Shown here piece after piece: positions 50,726 to 59,695 of a stretch of DNA of 64,000 nucleotides. Each line of letters starts with the position of its first letter. The stretch's first letter is position 1. The stretch comes from Winogradskyella sp. J14-2 (GTDB taxonomy: Bacteria; Bacteroidota; Bacteroidia; Flavobacteriales; Flavobacteriaceae), in the NCBI RefSeq assembly GCF_001971725.1, contig NZ_CP019388.1, forward strand, positions 2,932,501 to 2,996,500, written 5' to 3'. The translations under genes and the position numbers were made by a program. Below the pieces are notes generated by a model that worked only from the letters and a program-made list of their open reading frames with translations, was not told the origin of the DNA and did not search any database.

Positions 50726-50953
50726 TTGTTTAATCAAAGAAAAAATAAACGGTTTAATTATAAACCACGTTTTCAGGATTCTGAAGCCGATAGCCATCGG
50801 AAAGAGTCGAAAGACGACTTGGAGCGTAAGTGGCATGAAATAAAAGGTAATACTAAGCGAAAATCTAATAAATTATTTTCCTTACCTGCTTTAATCATAA
50901 TGCTCATAGCGCTTTTTGTTTTAATGTATGTCTTAGAAGGATATATTAAATAA
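50726..50953 (+). CDS. Small single-pass membrane protein with NYKPR-type start (first)
   Basis: 75 residues from a TTG codon at 50726 ('MFNQRKNKRFNYKPRF'); no ATG is available in the conserved N-terminus, so TTG is taken as start. A basic/acidic N-terminal segment is followed by one C-terminal membrane helix ('LPALIIMLIALFVLMYVLE'). It shares 'RFNYKPRF' with the next gene's 'KYNYKPRY'. Found between ribH and mutL in Flavobacteriaceae; function unknown. The label 'riboflavin synthase subunit beta' sometimes seen for such proteins is not supported. Confidence 0.65.
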   Translation: MFNQRKNKRFNYKPRFQDSEADSHRKESKDDLERKWHEIKGNTKRKSNKLFSLPALIIMLIALFVLMYVLEGYIK

Positions 50954-50960
50954 GGATATC

Positions 50961-51245
50961 ATGGGATTAATGAAATTGAAAAAAAACCGGAAGTACAATT
51001 ACAAACCACGTTATTACAATGGTGAGGGTAATCCTTATGAATTAAAGCACAAGTTTGATGACTACCGTAAAACCGTAAATCCACCAAAAGGTATAAAGGG
51101 AAAATGGAATGCTGCAATAGATGAATATCAGAACAATAGAGATGAAACTGTAAACAAACGCGTCTTTATCATTGCAGGCATCTTAGTTCTTTTGTTTTTA
51201 TTATTAATAGGTTTCGATTTGTCTATTTTCTTCCCGCAAAGCTAA
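50961..51245 (+). CDS. Small single-pass membrane protein with NYKPR-type start (second)
   Basis: 94 residues: 'MKLKKNRKYNYKPRYYNGEG' near the start, a charged middle ('KFDDYRKTVNPPKGIKG') and a C-terminal membrane helix ('VFIIAGILVLLFLLLIGFDL'). Similar N-terminal motif and layout to the preceding gene (8 bases upstream), so the pair may form a complex. Its TAA overlaps the mutL ATG (TAATG). Function unknown. Confidence 0.7.
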   Translation: MGLMKLKKNRKYNYKPRYYNGEGNPYELKHKFDDYRKTVNPPKGIKGKWNAAIDEYQNNRDETVNKRVFIIAGILVLLFLLLIGFDLSIFFPQS

Positions 51246-53116
51246 TGACAGATATCATTCAACTTTTACCAGACCATGTTGCCAACCAAATTGCAGCTGG
51301 TGAAGTAGTGCAACGACCTGCTTCTGTAGTTAAAGAGCTCTTAGAGAATGCTATTGATGCTGGAGCAGACGACGTAAAACTCATTATAAAAGATGCTGGT
51401 AAAACACTTGTACAAGTAATAGATAACGGCAAAGGTATGAGTGTTACTGACGCACGCTTAAGTTTTGAGCGTCATGCCACATCAAAAATTAAATCTGCTG
51501 AAGATTTATTTCAATTGAATACCAAAGGATTTAGAGGCGAAGCTCTAGCTAGTATTGCGGCTATTGCGCATGTAGAGTTAAAAACCAAACGTCCAGAGGA
51601 TGAGTTGGGTACTGCTATTGAAATCGAAGGCAGTGCAGTGAAATCTCAAGAGGTCACCGTAACACCAACAGGAACATCAGTTGCTGTTAAAAATTTATTT
51701 TTTAACATCCCAGCTAGGCGTAATTTTTTAAAGTCTGATACTGTAGAATTACGACACATTACAGATGAGTTTCATCGTGTGGCATTAGCACATCCCAATA
51801 TTGCTTTTGCATTTTATCACAACGGGAGTGAACTTTTTAATCTTCCTAATGAAAACTACAGACAACGTGTTGTTCATATTTTTGGTAATAAAACCAATGA
51901 AAAATTAGTGCCTGTTGAAGAAGAAACTGAAGTTTTAAAAATTTCAGGATTTGTAGGCAAGCCCGAATATTCAAAAAAAACACGCTCAGAGCAATTCTTT
52001 TTTGTAAATCAGAGATTTATCAAAAGTCCGTATCTAAATCATGCTATAAGCGCAGCATTTGAAGGTTTGCTTAAGGATGGTTATCATCCAAGTTATTTTT
52101 TACACCTTACGGTAGATCCAAAAACAATAGACATTAACATTCATCCAACAAAAACAGAAATTAAGTTTGATGATGAGCATACACTTTACGCCATTTTAAG
52201 ATCAGCCGTAAAGCATAGTTTAGGACAGTTTAATATAGCTCCAGTTCTAGATTTTGAACAGCAAAATAGTTTTGATACACCTTACAGTTACAAAGATAAA
52301 GCTGGTAAAGCACCAACAATAGAGGTAGACCGAAGTTTTAATCCCTTTGCAGTTGAAGGCAGTACTTCTGGTAACGCTTCTTCTAAATCTATTTCGACGC
52401 GAACAAGTTTTAAATCATCTCCAACAGCTAATTGGGAAAGCTTATATGTCGGTTTGGAATCCAAGGGTAATAGAAGACAAGAAGATGATGTTGAAGTAAG
52501 TTTTGAAAGAGACGATAAGACTGAAACAATTTTTAGCGATGCTTCTGTAGAAACGAGTAAAACTACATTTCAGCTTCAGCAAAAATATATAGTAAGTACA
52601 TTAAAGTCTGGTATGTTGATTATAGACCAGAATAGGGCACACCAACGTATTTTGTATGAAGGGTTTCTTAAACACATTACTATTAAAGAAGCTACGAGTC
52701 AACAATTGTTGTTTCCTTTACAGTTAAGTTTTACACCTAATGAAATTAATATTATAGTAGGTTTAAAAGAAGATTTTGAACACACAGGTTTTGTGTTTTC
52801 AGACGTTAAAGAAGAAACAATAACCATTACAGGTGTTCCTGTTGGAGTGCCAGAGAGTGAAGTGTCTATAATATTAGAGCAACTTATTAGTGACGTTGAG
52901 AATGATGTGCCAGATGCGAGTTTTAGTGCTGCAGATTTATTAGCTAAATCTATGGCTAAGAGTTTAGCTATTAAAAGCGGACAAACACTAAACAATACAG
53001 AACAAGAACATTTGGTAAATAGTTTGTTTGCATGTAAGGATCCTAGTGTGTCACCAACCAACAGACCAACGTTTATAACAATGTCTACAGAAGACATTGA
53101 AAAGAAATTTATGTAG
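51245..53116 (+). CDS. mutL: DNA mismatch repair protein MutL
   Basis: 623 residues. GHKL ATPase N-terminus with 'LPDHVANQIAAGEVVQRPAS', 'ELLENAIDAGAD', 'DNGKGM' and 'GFRGEALASIAAIA'; a poorly conserved linker (about 330-430); and a C-terminal dimerisation domain ('LKSGMLIIDQNRAHQRILYE'). No DQHAxxExxE endonuclease motif is seen; the corresponding stretch reads DQNRAHQRI. ATG overlaps the previous gene's stop by one base. It couples MutS recognition to repair. Confidence 0.95.
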   Translation: MTDIIQLLPDHVANQIAAGEVVQRPASVVKELLENAIDAGADDVKLIIKDAGKTLVQVIDNGKGMSVTDARLSFERHATSKIKSAEDLFQLNTKGFRGEALASIAAIAHVELKTKRPEDELGTAIEIEGSAVKSQEVTVTPTGTSVAVKNLFFNIPARRNFLKSDTVELRHITDEFHRVALAHPNIAFAFYHNGSELFNLPNENYRQRVVHIFGNKTNEKLVPVEEETEVLKISGFVGKPEYSKKTRSEQFFFVNQRFIKSPYLNHAISAAFEGLLKDGYHPSYFLHLTVDPKTIDINIHPTKTEIKFDDEHTLYAILRSAVKHSLGQFNIAPVLDFEQQNSFDTPYSYKDKAGKAPTIEVDRSFNPFAVEGSTSGNASSKSISTRTSFKSSPTANWESLYVGLESKGNRRQEDDVEVSFERDDKTETIFSDASVETSKTTFQLQQKYIVSTLKSGMLIIDQNRAHQRILYEGFLKHITIKEATSQQLLFPLQLSFTPNEINIIVGLKEDFEHTGFVFSDVKEETITITGVPVGVPESEVSIILEQLISDVENDVPDASFSAADLLAKSMAKSLAIKSGQTLNNTEQEHLVNSLFACKDPSVSPTNRPTFITMSTEDIEKKFM

Positions 53117-53119
53117 TAT

Positions 53120-53875
53120 ATGAGATTTACAATTACAGACACGGTAAAGCATTTATTGATCATCAATGTGATAATGTTTATCGGAACATTAACTATAGGT
53201 AATGGGCAAACATTTTATGAATGGTTTGCATTGTATTTTCCTAAGAATGATAATCTATTTCGGCCATGGCAGATTGTAACCCATATGTTTATGCATGGTA
53301 GTCCTGCTCATATTTTGTTTAATATGATTGGTGTTTGGATGTTTGGTACTGCTGTAGAACGTGTTTTTGGTGCTAAAAAATTCTTAATTTTTTATTTGCT
53401 GAGTGGTTTAGGCGCTGCCCTCATAATGCTGGCGTATTATTATTTTCAGTATTCTCCTCTAGAGGCAGAAATATTAGCTTCAGGTATCAGTAACGATGAA
53501 GTTAAACAGATGATGACAACAGGTGAGGTTGTAAGATCAATATCATCCGAACAGAGAAACCAATTGCAAGAGATGTTCTATTTTTTTAATTCTAGCATGG
53601 TTGGCGCTTCAGGAGCGTTGTTTGGCGTGCTGGTTGCATTTGGTATGCTATATCCAAATTCTGAAGTTATGTTACTACTTTTTCCTATACCAATTAAAGC
53701 AAAATATTTTATTCCAGGATTAATAGCTATAAACTTGTTTTCAGAATTTTCGGGTCATTCTATATTAAGTCCGAGCAACACAGCTTATATGGCACATATT
53801 GGTGGTGCTTTAACAGGATTTTTATTAATGATTTTCTGGAAGAAAAATGAACGCGATAAATACCGTTGGAACTAG
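53120..53875 (+). CDS. Rhomboid family intramembrane serine protease (first)
   Basis: 251 residues with six or so membrane segments. The catalytic Ser lies in 'SSMVGASGALFGVL' (GASG) and the catalytic His in 'AYMAHIGGALTGF'. 'HMFMHGSPAHILFNMIGVWM' matches the rhomboid HxxxN region. It cleaves membrane proteins within the bilayer; substrates unknown. It follows mutL by three bases and precedes a second rhomboid gene. Confidence 0.93.
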   Translation: MRFTITDTVKHLLIINVIMFIGTLTIGNGQTFYEWFALYFPKNDNLFRPWQIVTHMFMHGSPAHILFNMIGVWMFGTAVERVFGAKKFLIFYLLSGLGAALIMLAYYYFQYSPLEAEILASGISNDEVKQMMTTGEVVRSISSEQRNQLQEMFYFFNSSMVGASGALFGVLVAFGMLYPNSEVMLLLFPIPIKAKYFIPGLIAINLFSEFSGHSILSPSNTAYMAHIGGALTGFLLMIFWKKNERDKYRWN

Positions 53876-53877
53876 AG

Positions 53878-54744
53878 ATGACGACTATTGAAAATTTAAA
53901 ATACCGCTATAACAATCTCGATGTTTTTGGTAAGATTATTACTATTAACGTGATTGTTTTTATTTTAGATCTAATACTAACAAATCTTTTTAGACTCAGT
54001 GTTGTAAAATACTTTGTACTGCCATCTGGTTTTGGTGATTTTATTTTACAGCCATGGTCTTTAATTTCATATGGGTTTTTGCACAGTGGCTTTTTCCACT
54101 TGCTCTTTAATATGTTGTTTTTATTCTACTTATCTAGAGTAGCATCAAATTTGTTTAGAACTAAAATGGTTTTAAATATCTATCTTCTCGGAATCATAGC
54201 AGGCGGTTTGGCTTATCTCGCTGTAGCTAATATCATTCCAACTAATTTCTTTGGTGCTAAAAATGGTATTATGGTTGGTGCATCTGCAGGTGTTAGTGCT
54301 TTGCTAATGTTCATAGCTATCTATATGCCAAATTCGCAGATTAGGTTGTTTAATGCTTTTAATGTAAAATGGATGCATATAGCACTCTTTTTTGTTGCGA
54401 TGGACGTTTTTAGATTACTGTTAGGTATTAACCAAGGTGGTTATGTAGCTCACATAGGTGGCTATATTTTAGGGTATTATTATGCTACGCAATTGGTGAA
54501 AGGAAAAGATATAGGTCAAGGCTTTGAGCGCATGATGGATGCTGTTGCAGGCTGGTTTAAACCAAAATCTCATCTAAAAACAGTACACAGAACGTCTAAG
54601 AAATCGTCAAAACCAAAGTCATCGGACAAAAGCAATAAACAAAAAAAGATAGATGCCATTTTAGATAAAATAAGCAAGAGTGGTTACGATAGCTTATCAT
54701 CAGAAGAAAAAGCATTTTTGTTTGATGCTAGTAAAGAAGATTGA
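53878..54744 (+). CDS. Rhomboid family intramembrane serine protease (second)
   Basis: 288 residues from ATG 53878 (a TTG four codons earlier overlaps the preceding gene and is less likely). Rhomboid motifs: 'YGFLHSGFFHLLFNMLFLFY', catalytic Ser in 'VGASAGVSALLMF' (GASA rather than GASG, Ser kept), and His in 'YVAHIGGYILGYYY'. The last about 90 residues are a Lys/Ser-rich cytoplasmic tail ending in a helical motif with 'LDKISKSGYDSLSSEEKAFL', which resembles C-terminal tails of other bacterial rhomboid proteins. Pair may cooperate. Confidence 0.92.
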   Translation: MTTIENLKYRYNNLDVFGKIITINVIVFILDLILTNLFRLSVVKYFVLPSGFGDFILQPWSLISYGFLHSGFFHLLFNMLFLFYLSRVASNLFRTKMVLNIYLLGIIAGGLAYLAVANIIPTNFFGAKNGIMVGASAGVSALLMFIAIYMPNSQIRLFNAFNVKWMHIALFFVAMDVFRLLLGINQGGYVAHIGGYILGYYYATQLVKGKDIGQGFERMMDAVAGWFKPKSHLKTVHRTSKKSSKPKSSDKSNKQKKIDAILDKISKSGYDSLSSEEKAFLFDASKED

Positions 54745-54749
54745 TAAAT

Positions 54750-55781
54750 ATGAAAAAGTTAAGCTTCTTTAATAAGATCATATTTTTCGTCAATTCATTG
54801 GCTGCCTTCTTTTTATTGGTTTCCTATGTATTGCCGTATGTTCCTCCAAAAAGTTTTGCGATTTTATCAGTACTGAGTTTGGGTGTCCCATTTTTAATTT
54901 CTCTAAATGTGGTATTCCTTATATTTTGGTTACTTCAGGTGAAAAAACAAATGGTGTTATCGCTTGTAGTTTTGCTTTTGGGTTGGAGTTATTTGGGAAC
55001 ATTTTATAAGTTTTCATCTTCAAAAAAGATTGAAGAACAAGGTAATATTTCTGTAATGTCTTTTAATGTTAGGCTATTTAATAAGTATAACTGGAAACCT
55101 AATATTACAACAAAGGAAGATATTATAGACTTCTTTTACAAGGAGTCACCAGATATAATTTGTATTCAAGAGTATACGAGAGGAAAACCTATACGGTTAG
55201 ACGGTTATACGGATTTTAATGGTAGGTTTGTGAAAAACACAAAGGGTGGACACACCATTTTTTCTAAACTTCCTATTATTAATTCAGGTTCATTAGAGTT
55301 TGAAGACACCAATAACAATGCTGTGTTTGTTGATGTGGTTAAAGGAAAAGACACTATTAGAGTCTATAACCTTCACCTGCAATCAGCAAAAATTAATACG
55401 CAAATAGATTACATTAATAGTCAATACTCAAGAGATGTTTTTGTAAAACGTGTTAAGTGGGCATTTCAAAAGCAACAATCACAAGTCGAAAAATTTTTAA
55501 AACATAAATCTCAATGCCACTACAGAACTATTGTTGCAGGAGATTTTAATAATACTGCATTTTCTTACAGTTATAAGAAAATTATCGGTAGTGATCTGGT
55601 GGACACTTTTGAAAAGGCTGGCAATGGTTTTGGTAAATCGTTCGATATTAAATTCTTTCCGTTAAGAATCGATTTTATTTTAGCAGATAAGCGTTTCAAA
55701 GTCAATGGCTTTAAAACATATAGTAATATCAATCTGTCTGACCATTACCCTATAAAAGCAACTCTTAACTTAAATAAGTAA
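54750..55781 (+). CDS. Endonuclease/exonuclease/phosphatase-family membrane protein
   Basis: 343 residues from ATG 54750; a TTG three codons earlier is less likely. Three N-terminal membrane helices (about 10-85) then an EEP catalytic domain: 'ISVMSFNVRLFNKYNW', 'DIICIQEYTR', 'NLHLQSAKI', 'IVAGDFNNTAFS' and 'SDHYPIKATL' supply the metal-binding Asn, Glu, Asp and His residues. Substrate unknown (nuclease or phosphodiesterase/lipase). It ends 12 bases inside the convergent DUF6122 gene. Confidence 0.88.
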   Translation: MKKLSFFNKIIFFVNSLAAFFLLVSYVLPYVPPKSFAILSVLSLGVPFLISLNVVFLIFWLLQVKKQMVLSLVVLLLGWSYLGTFYKFSSSKKIEEQGNISVMSFNVRLFNKYNWKPNITTKEDIIDFFYKESPDIICIQEYTRGKPIRLDGYTDFNGRFVKNTKGGHTIFSKLPIINSGSLEFEDTNNNAVFVDVVKGKDTIRVYNLHLQSAKINTQIDYINSQYSRDVFVKRVKWAFQKQQSQVEKFLKHKSQCHYRTIVAGDFNNTAFSYSYKKIIGSDLVDTFEKAGNGFGKSFDIKFFPLRIDFILADKRFKVNGFKTYSNINLSDHYPIKATLNLNK

Positions 55782-56078
55782 ACAATCTACGCTATCCGAA
55801 ACGATATGTGCCAACAGGGCAATGGCAAAAACGCGAGTTGTTTTTGGCCAGAGTAACAAGAAGTATATAGCAATGGCATAATAACTGTGAAGCGGATGAA
55901 AGTTGATGCTGCATCGGCTAGAATCAAAAATTGGAGTGGCCAATAAATGATCTAAGTCTATTACAAATGCAGCAATCATAATAACGTACATTTTTAACCA
56001 TTCCTTTTTGTAGAATACTAATGCAATTGTTAGAGGCAGTCCAAAATGCAAACCATAATGAATGGCAAATTTTAGCAT
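55770..56078 (-). CDS. DUF6122 family membrane protein
   Basis: 102 residues with three or four membrane segments and several His and Asp residues: 'IDLDHLLATPIFDSSRC', 'NFHPLHSYYAIAIYF' and 'LAHIVSDSVDCLL'. These resemble the metal-binding pattern of YdjM-like membrane hydrolases. Recognised as the DUF6122 type; activity unknown. It overlaps the 3' end of the EEP gene by 12 bases on the opposite strand and the WbqC gene stop by 7 bases. Confidence 0.75.
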   Translation of the reverse strand: MLKFAIHYGLHFGLPLTIALVFYKKEWLKMYVIMIAAFVIDLDHLLATPIFDSSRCSINFHPLHSYYAIAIYFLLLWPKTTRVFAIALLAHIVSDSVDCLLI

Positions 56079-56692
56079 AAGTTTATGCTTTGGCGAGTAA
56101 GATATAACTCTGCGTTAGGCCCTTCGTTAAACAGTAAATCTAAAATGCTTAGATTAGGAATAAAGCCATGTTTGTCTGTAAATACTTGTGTATAAAGCTC
56201 TAAGTTACTGGCTTTGTAATTACGTTTTACCAAACACCTAAAGTCTAATTTGTTTATGGCATCTTTTTCAAAGACTGTGCTTTCAGAAACGTTTAACTCT
56301 AATTGAAGACTGTCTTGAAGAATTTCAAAACACCTGAGATTTAAATCCAAGATAAAGTCAAATTTAGTTTCAAAAAGCGGCATTAAGTCATCAATATAAA
56401 ATTCAAAAAAAGGAGACATGCTGTAGGCCGATTGTAATGATTTTAAGTGCTGTAATTGCCAATTATCTTCATTGGCAATTTTTACATTTTTGTATAATTG
56501 TCTGTTTTTTTGAGAATAACTAACAGGAACAGTTAATGCTATTTTGCCATTTGCACCATAAATCTCAGTACGATTTCTATACGATTGCTTTTGGTAATTA
56601 TCCCACACCTCCAAACAAACCGATTTAGAAGTTATCATAGCTGCAAAGTGTACTATGTTAGGAAAGTATGTAGGATGTATAAGACAATCCAT
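56072..56692 (-). CDS. WbqC family protein
   Basis: 206 residues. 'HPTYFPNIVHFAAM', 'WDNYQKQSYRNRTEIYGANG', and the C-terminal 'FNEGPNAELYL' are typical of WbqC-like proteins, which are often encoded near polysaccharide genes. No such genes are nearby here; the gene lies between lepB and DUF6122, a conserved flavobacterial order. Function unresolved. Confidence 0.8.
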   Translation of the reverse strand: MDCLIHPTYFPNIVHFAAMITSKSVCLEVWDNYQKQSYRNRTEIYGANGKIALTVPVSYSQKNRQLYKNVKIANEDNWQLQHLKSLQSAYSMSPFFEFYIDDLMPLFETKFDFILDLNLRCFEILQDSLQLELNVSESTVFEKDAINKLDFRCLVKRNYKASNLELYTQVFTDKHGFIPNLSILDLLFNEGPNAELYLTRQSINLC

Positions 56693-56703
56693 TTATTTTG
56701 GGT

Positions 56704-58326
56704 TTAAGATGCAGACACTTTCTTTTTCTTACGCCACTTATTAAACCCATAAATACCTAAAACAATAACTAAAAACGGAATAAAATAAGAGGTGCGCTCA
56801 CCAGAACCGCTAACGGTTGTAAAGATTCTATCCCAACGGAATTTCCAGTTTTTAATGCCACCACTCATCAATCCGTCTATACTCATCCATATAAACACAG
56901 GTTTTCCAAAAATATGATTGTATGGCACAAATCCCCAATATCTACTATCTATAGAATTATTTCTGTTGTCACCCATCATCCAATAATAATCTTGTTTAAA
57001 AGTATAGGATGTTGCAAGTTTATCGTTAATGTAAATCTCGTCTCCTCGTGTTACTACTTTATTACCTTCATACTCTCCAATAGCGCGCTTATATAAAGCT
57101 ATGTTTGTCTTATTTAATTGAATAGTGGAGCCAGCCTCAGGGATCCACAATGGCCCAAAATGATCTGTATTCCAATCATTATGATAGGTGTCTCTAGGAA
57201 AAACATCACCAGAAATACCTTTTTCCTGAATAACACGTTCTACACTAGCTACATTGGGTTGTACTCTAAGTTTATTAGCTGCTTCATCTGAAACTGCTGC
57301 TAAATAAAATGAACCATCAGGATTTATCCTAAAACCATCATCTATATCTGCTTTATCTAGCATATTATAAAACATACGCTCTTCGCCTACTGTACTTATT
57401 GGTTTCTTTAACGTCAACCTGTATGAAAACTGTAGGTGCGATCGTGGTGGTAGTACATTTTGTTTGCCGTTAATAAAAACGTAACCGTTTTTTATTTCTA
57501 AAGTGTCACCTGGCGTACCAACACAGCGTTTAACTAAGTTGGTCTTTTTGTCTATAGGTTTGTAATAATTACGATTTGGATTAAAATCGTTCATATCTAA
57601 CAGTGTATCTGCTGGTTGATTAAAAACGACAATATCATTACGTTCTACGTTTTCAAAACCAGGCAACCTAAAGTAAGGTAGCTGTAGTTTATTTTGCCAT
57701 GAGGTTTCTCGCTCTTCAAAATTATCGTCAAATAGGTATGATTTTATACCGAGTTTTGGTATAGTATCGTGTACCATAGGAGCTGCAACAGTAGTCATAG
57801 GGCCTCTCGCACCATAATGTATTTTACTAACGATTAAGAAATCACCAACTAATAACGATTTTTCTAACGATGAAGACGGAATAACAAACGGTTGAAAAAA
57901 GTAGGTATGCACAATTGTAGCCGCAACAATGGCGAATAGGATAGAAGTAATCCACTCGCCAGTAGATGTTTTTGGTTTTAGTTGTCTATTCTCAACATAG
58001 GTAACGTCTTCAATATAATTTAAGTAATAAAGATAAAACCCAAGTGTTACAATGCAGATTAAAGCATCTAATTTGCTGTCTTTACCGAACGCTCGCGCTG
58101 TTTCTACCCATACAGCCGGAATCATAATAAGATTAACAATAGGCAAAAACATTAGTATTACCCACCACCATGGACGCGAAATGATTTTCATTAAAATCAC
58201 AGCATTGTAAACAGGGACAAATGCTTCCCAAGCTTGTCTGCCTGCTTTAACATAAAGTTTCCATGTGCCTAAGCCATGAATAATTTGTAATATCAATAAA
58301 AAAATAAACCACTCTGTCCAAGTCAT
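56704..58326 (-). CDS. lepB: Signal peptidase I
   Basis: 540 residues, much longer than E. coli LepB (324). The N-terminal about 120 residues are a membrane module (three helices, 'KAGRQAWEAFVPVYNAVI', DUF5684-like). The catalytic part has Ser153 in 'FVIPSSSLEKSLLVGDF', Lys266 in 'NLVKRCVGTPGDTLEIKNG' and the family box 'GDNRNNSIDSRYWGFVP'. A C-terminal membrane helix follows near the end. It removes signal peptides from exported preproteins. It follows dapB after a 61-base gap. Confidence 0.95.
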   Translation of the reverse strand: MTWTEWFIFLLILQIIHGLGTWKLYVKAGRQAWEAFVPVYNAVILMKIISRPWWWVILMFLPIVNLIMIPAVWVETARAFGKDSKLDALICIVTLGFYLYYLNYIEDVTYVENRQLKPKTSTGEWITSILFAIVAATIVHTYFFQPFVIPSSSLEKSLLVGDFLIVSKIHYGARGPMTTVAAPMVHDTIPKLGIKSYLFDDNFEERETSWQNKLQLPYFRLPGFENVERNDIVVFNQPADTLLDMNDFNPNRNYYKPIDKKTNLVKRCVGTPGDTLEIKNGYVFINGKQNVLPPRSHLQFSYRLTLKKPISTVGEERMFYNMLDKADIDDGFRINPDGSFYLAAVSDEAANKLRVQPNVASVERVIQEKGISGDVFPRDTYHNDWNTDHFGPLWIPEAGSTIQLNKTNIALYKRAIGEYEGNKVVTRGDEIYINDKLATSYTFKQDYYWMMGDNRNNSIDSRYWGFVPYNHIFGKPVFIWMSIDGLMSGGIKNWKFRWDRIFTTVSGSGERTSYFIPFLVIVLGIYGFNKWRKKKKVSAS

Positions 58327-58387
58327 GATGTTATGTTTAGTCTAGTAGGTTGAAAAATATTTTAATTTGTTTCAAATGATGGGCAAA

Positions 58388-59089
58388 TTAACCAATGTTT
58401 AACACATCTCGCATAGTGAATATGCCTTTTTTGTCTTTTATCCATTCTGCCGCAATAACAGCGCCTAAAGCAAAGCCTTGTCTACTATGCGCTGTGTGCT
58501 TAATGCTTATAGAATCTATTTCAGAATTATAAGTTATTTCGTGTGTACCAGGAACTTCGGGTATACGCTTAGCTTTTATAGGTATTTCATTAGAAGTTGG
58601 ATTTTCTAGTGACCAACCTTTGTAATGCGTGTTTTCAATAATCTGTTCTGCCAAGGTTATTGCGGTTCCACTTGGTGCATCTAATTTTTTAATATGGTGA
58701 ATTTCTTCAATTTCAGTAGTGTAGCCCTCAACTGTAGCCATCAGTTTGCTTAATCGTTTATTCACTTCAAAGAAGATATTGACACCCAAGCTAAAATTTG
58801 AAGCGTATAGAAATGTACCATTTTTAGATTGGCAGTAGTCCACAACCTCTTGATAATGCTCTAACCAACCTGTAGTGCCAGAAATAACAGGCACATTAGC
58901 ATCTAAAGCCATTTTAATGTTATTTACTGCAGCACTAGGAATACTAAAATCTATGGCGACATCTGCATTATAAAAATTGAAATTTTCAGAAGGTTTAGAG
59001 ACCTTTAAAACGATAGTATGGTTACGCTCTAGAGCAATAGCTTCAATACTTTTTCCCATTCTACCATAACCGAGTAAAGCTATATTCAT
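58388..59089 (-). CDS. dapB: 4-hydroxy-tetrahydrodipicolinate reductase
   Basis: 233 residues. NAD(P)-binding 'LGYGRMGKSIE', 'SGTTGW', and the catalytic 'IEEIHHIKKLDAPSGTA' with His and Lys of the substrate site; C-terminal 'SRQGFALGAVIAAEW'. Reduces the dihydrodipicolinate precursor in lysine and diaminopimelate (cell wall) synthesis. It begins right after the DUF5683 stop (no gap). Shorter than E. coli DapB (273), as usual for Bacteroidota. Confidence 0.95.
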   Translation of the reverse strand: MNIALLGYGRMGKSIEAIALERNHTIVLKVSKPSENFNFYNADVAIDFSIPSAAVNNIKMALDANVPVISGTTGWLEHYQEVVDYCQSKNGTFLYASNFSLGVNIFFEVNKRLSKLMATVEGYTTEIEEIHHIKKLDAPSGTAITLAEQIIENTHYKGWSLENPTSNEIPIKAKRIPEVPGTHEITYNSEIDSISIKHTAHSRQGFALGAVIAAEWIKDKKGIFTMRDVLNIG

Positions 59090-59695
59090 TTAGAATTTAA
59101 AATTAAGTGTTAAGCCTAAATCTCCTGAGTTTTCCATTTGGTTGTATTGATAGTGTGGACTAAAACTCAAATTTTCATCTACATTAAACTGAAGTAAATG
59201 GGCATCTACATTGGCATCTATAATATTAAGTGCATACAAACCAATGGTAACTAAAAGCGAAACTTCTTTGTTTCTCCTAAATTGCTGCTGTGCTCTTATC
59301 AATCCATCGTTAGAAATAAGTGGATTGCCATTTGCATCTGAAAATTCATCATCTGTAAAACCTGCTAATCGTCTTTTGTAAGCATCACGATAGCGGTCGT
59401 ACTGTTTGTCGTTTCTTAAATAAAAATAAACTCCTGTGCCTATAGCTCCCCAAACGATAGGGATTTTCCAATATTTTTTGTTATAAAACTGTCCTGCACC
59501 TGGTAAAACAGCAGAATAAAAGGCGGCTTTAGATGGCCTCAAAGGGTCTATTTCCTGTTTTTCTATAAATGCATCGTTAATAAGAACAGGCTCCTTTTCT
59601 ATAGTGCTAACAATACTATCACTTTCGTTTTGGGAAAATGAAAATGATGAAGAAATTATGCATAGGATGCCAAAGAAAAGATGGTTATTTAGCAC
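59090..59695 (-). CDS. DUF5683 secreted protein
   Basis: 201 residues. It starts at GTG (59693-59695), 11 bases inside the parB 3' end; the signal 'LFFGILCIISSSFSFSQ' follows. The mature part has 'SKAAFYSAVLPGAGQFYNKK', 'IPIVWGAIGTGVYFYLRND' and a repeated 'YRDAYKRRLAGFTDDEF' stretch, and ends as a probable beta-strand 'GLTLNFKF', suggesting outer-membrane localisation. DUF5683 function is unknown. Between parB and dapB, the usual order in this family. Confidence 0.82.
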   Translation of the reverse strand: MLNNHLFFGILCIISSSFSFSQNESDSIVSTIEKEPVLINDAFIEKQEIDPLRPSKAAFYSAVLPGAGQFYNKKYWKIPIVWGAIGTGVYFYLRNDKQYDRYRDAYKRRLAGFTDDEFSDANGNPLISNDGLIRAQQQFRRNKEVSLLVTIGLYALNIIDANVDAHLLQFNVDENLSFSPHYQYNQMENSGDLGLTLNFKF

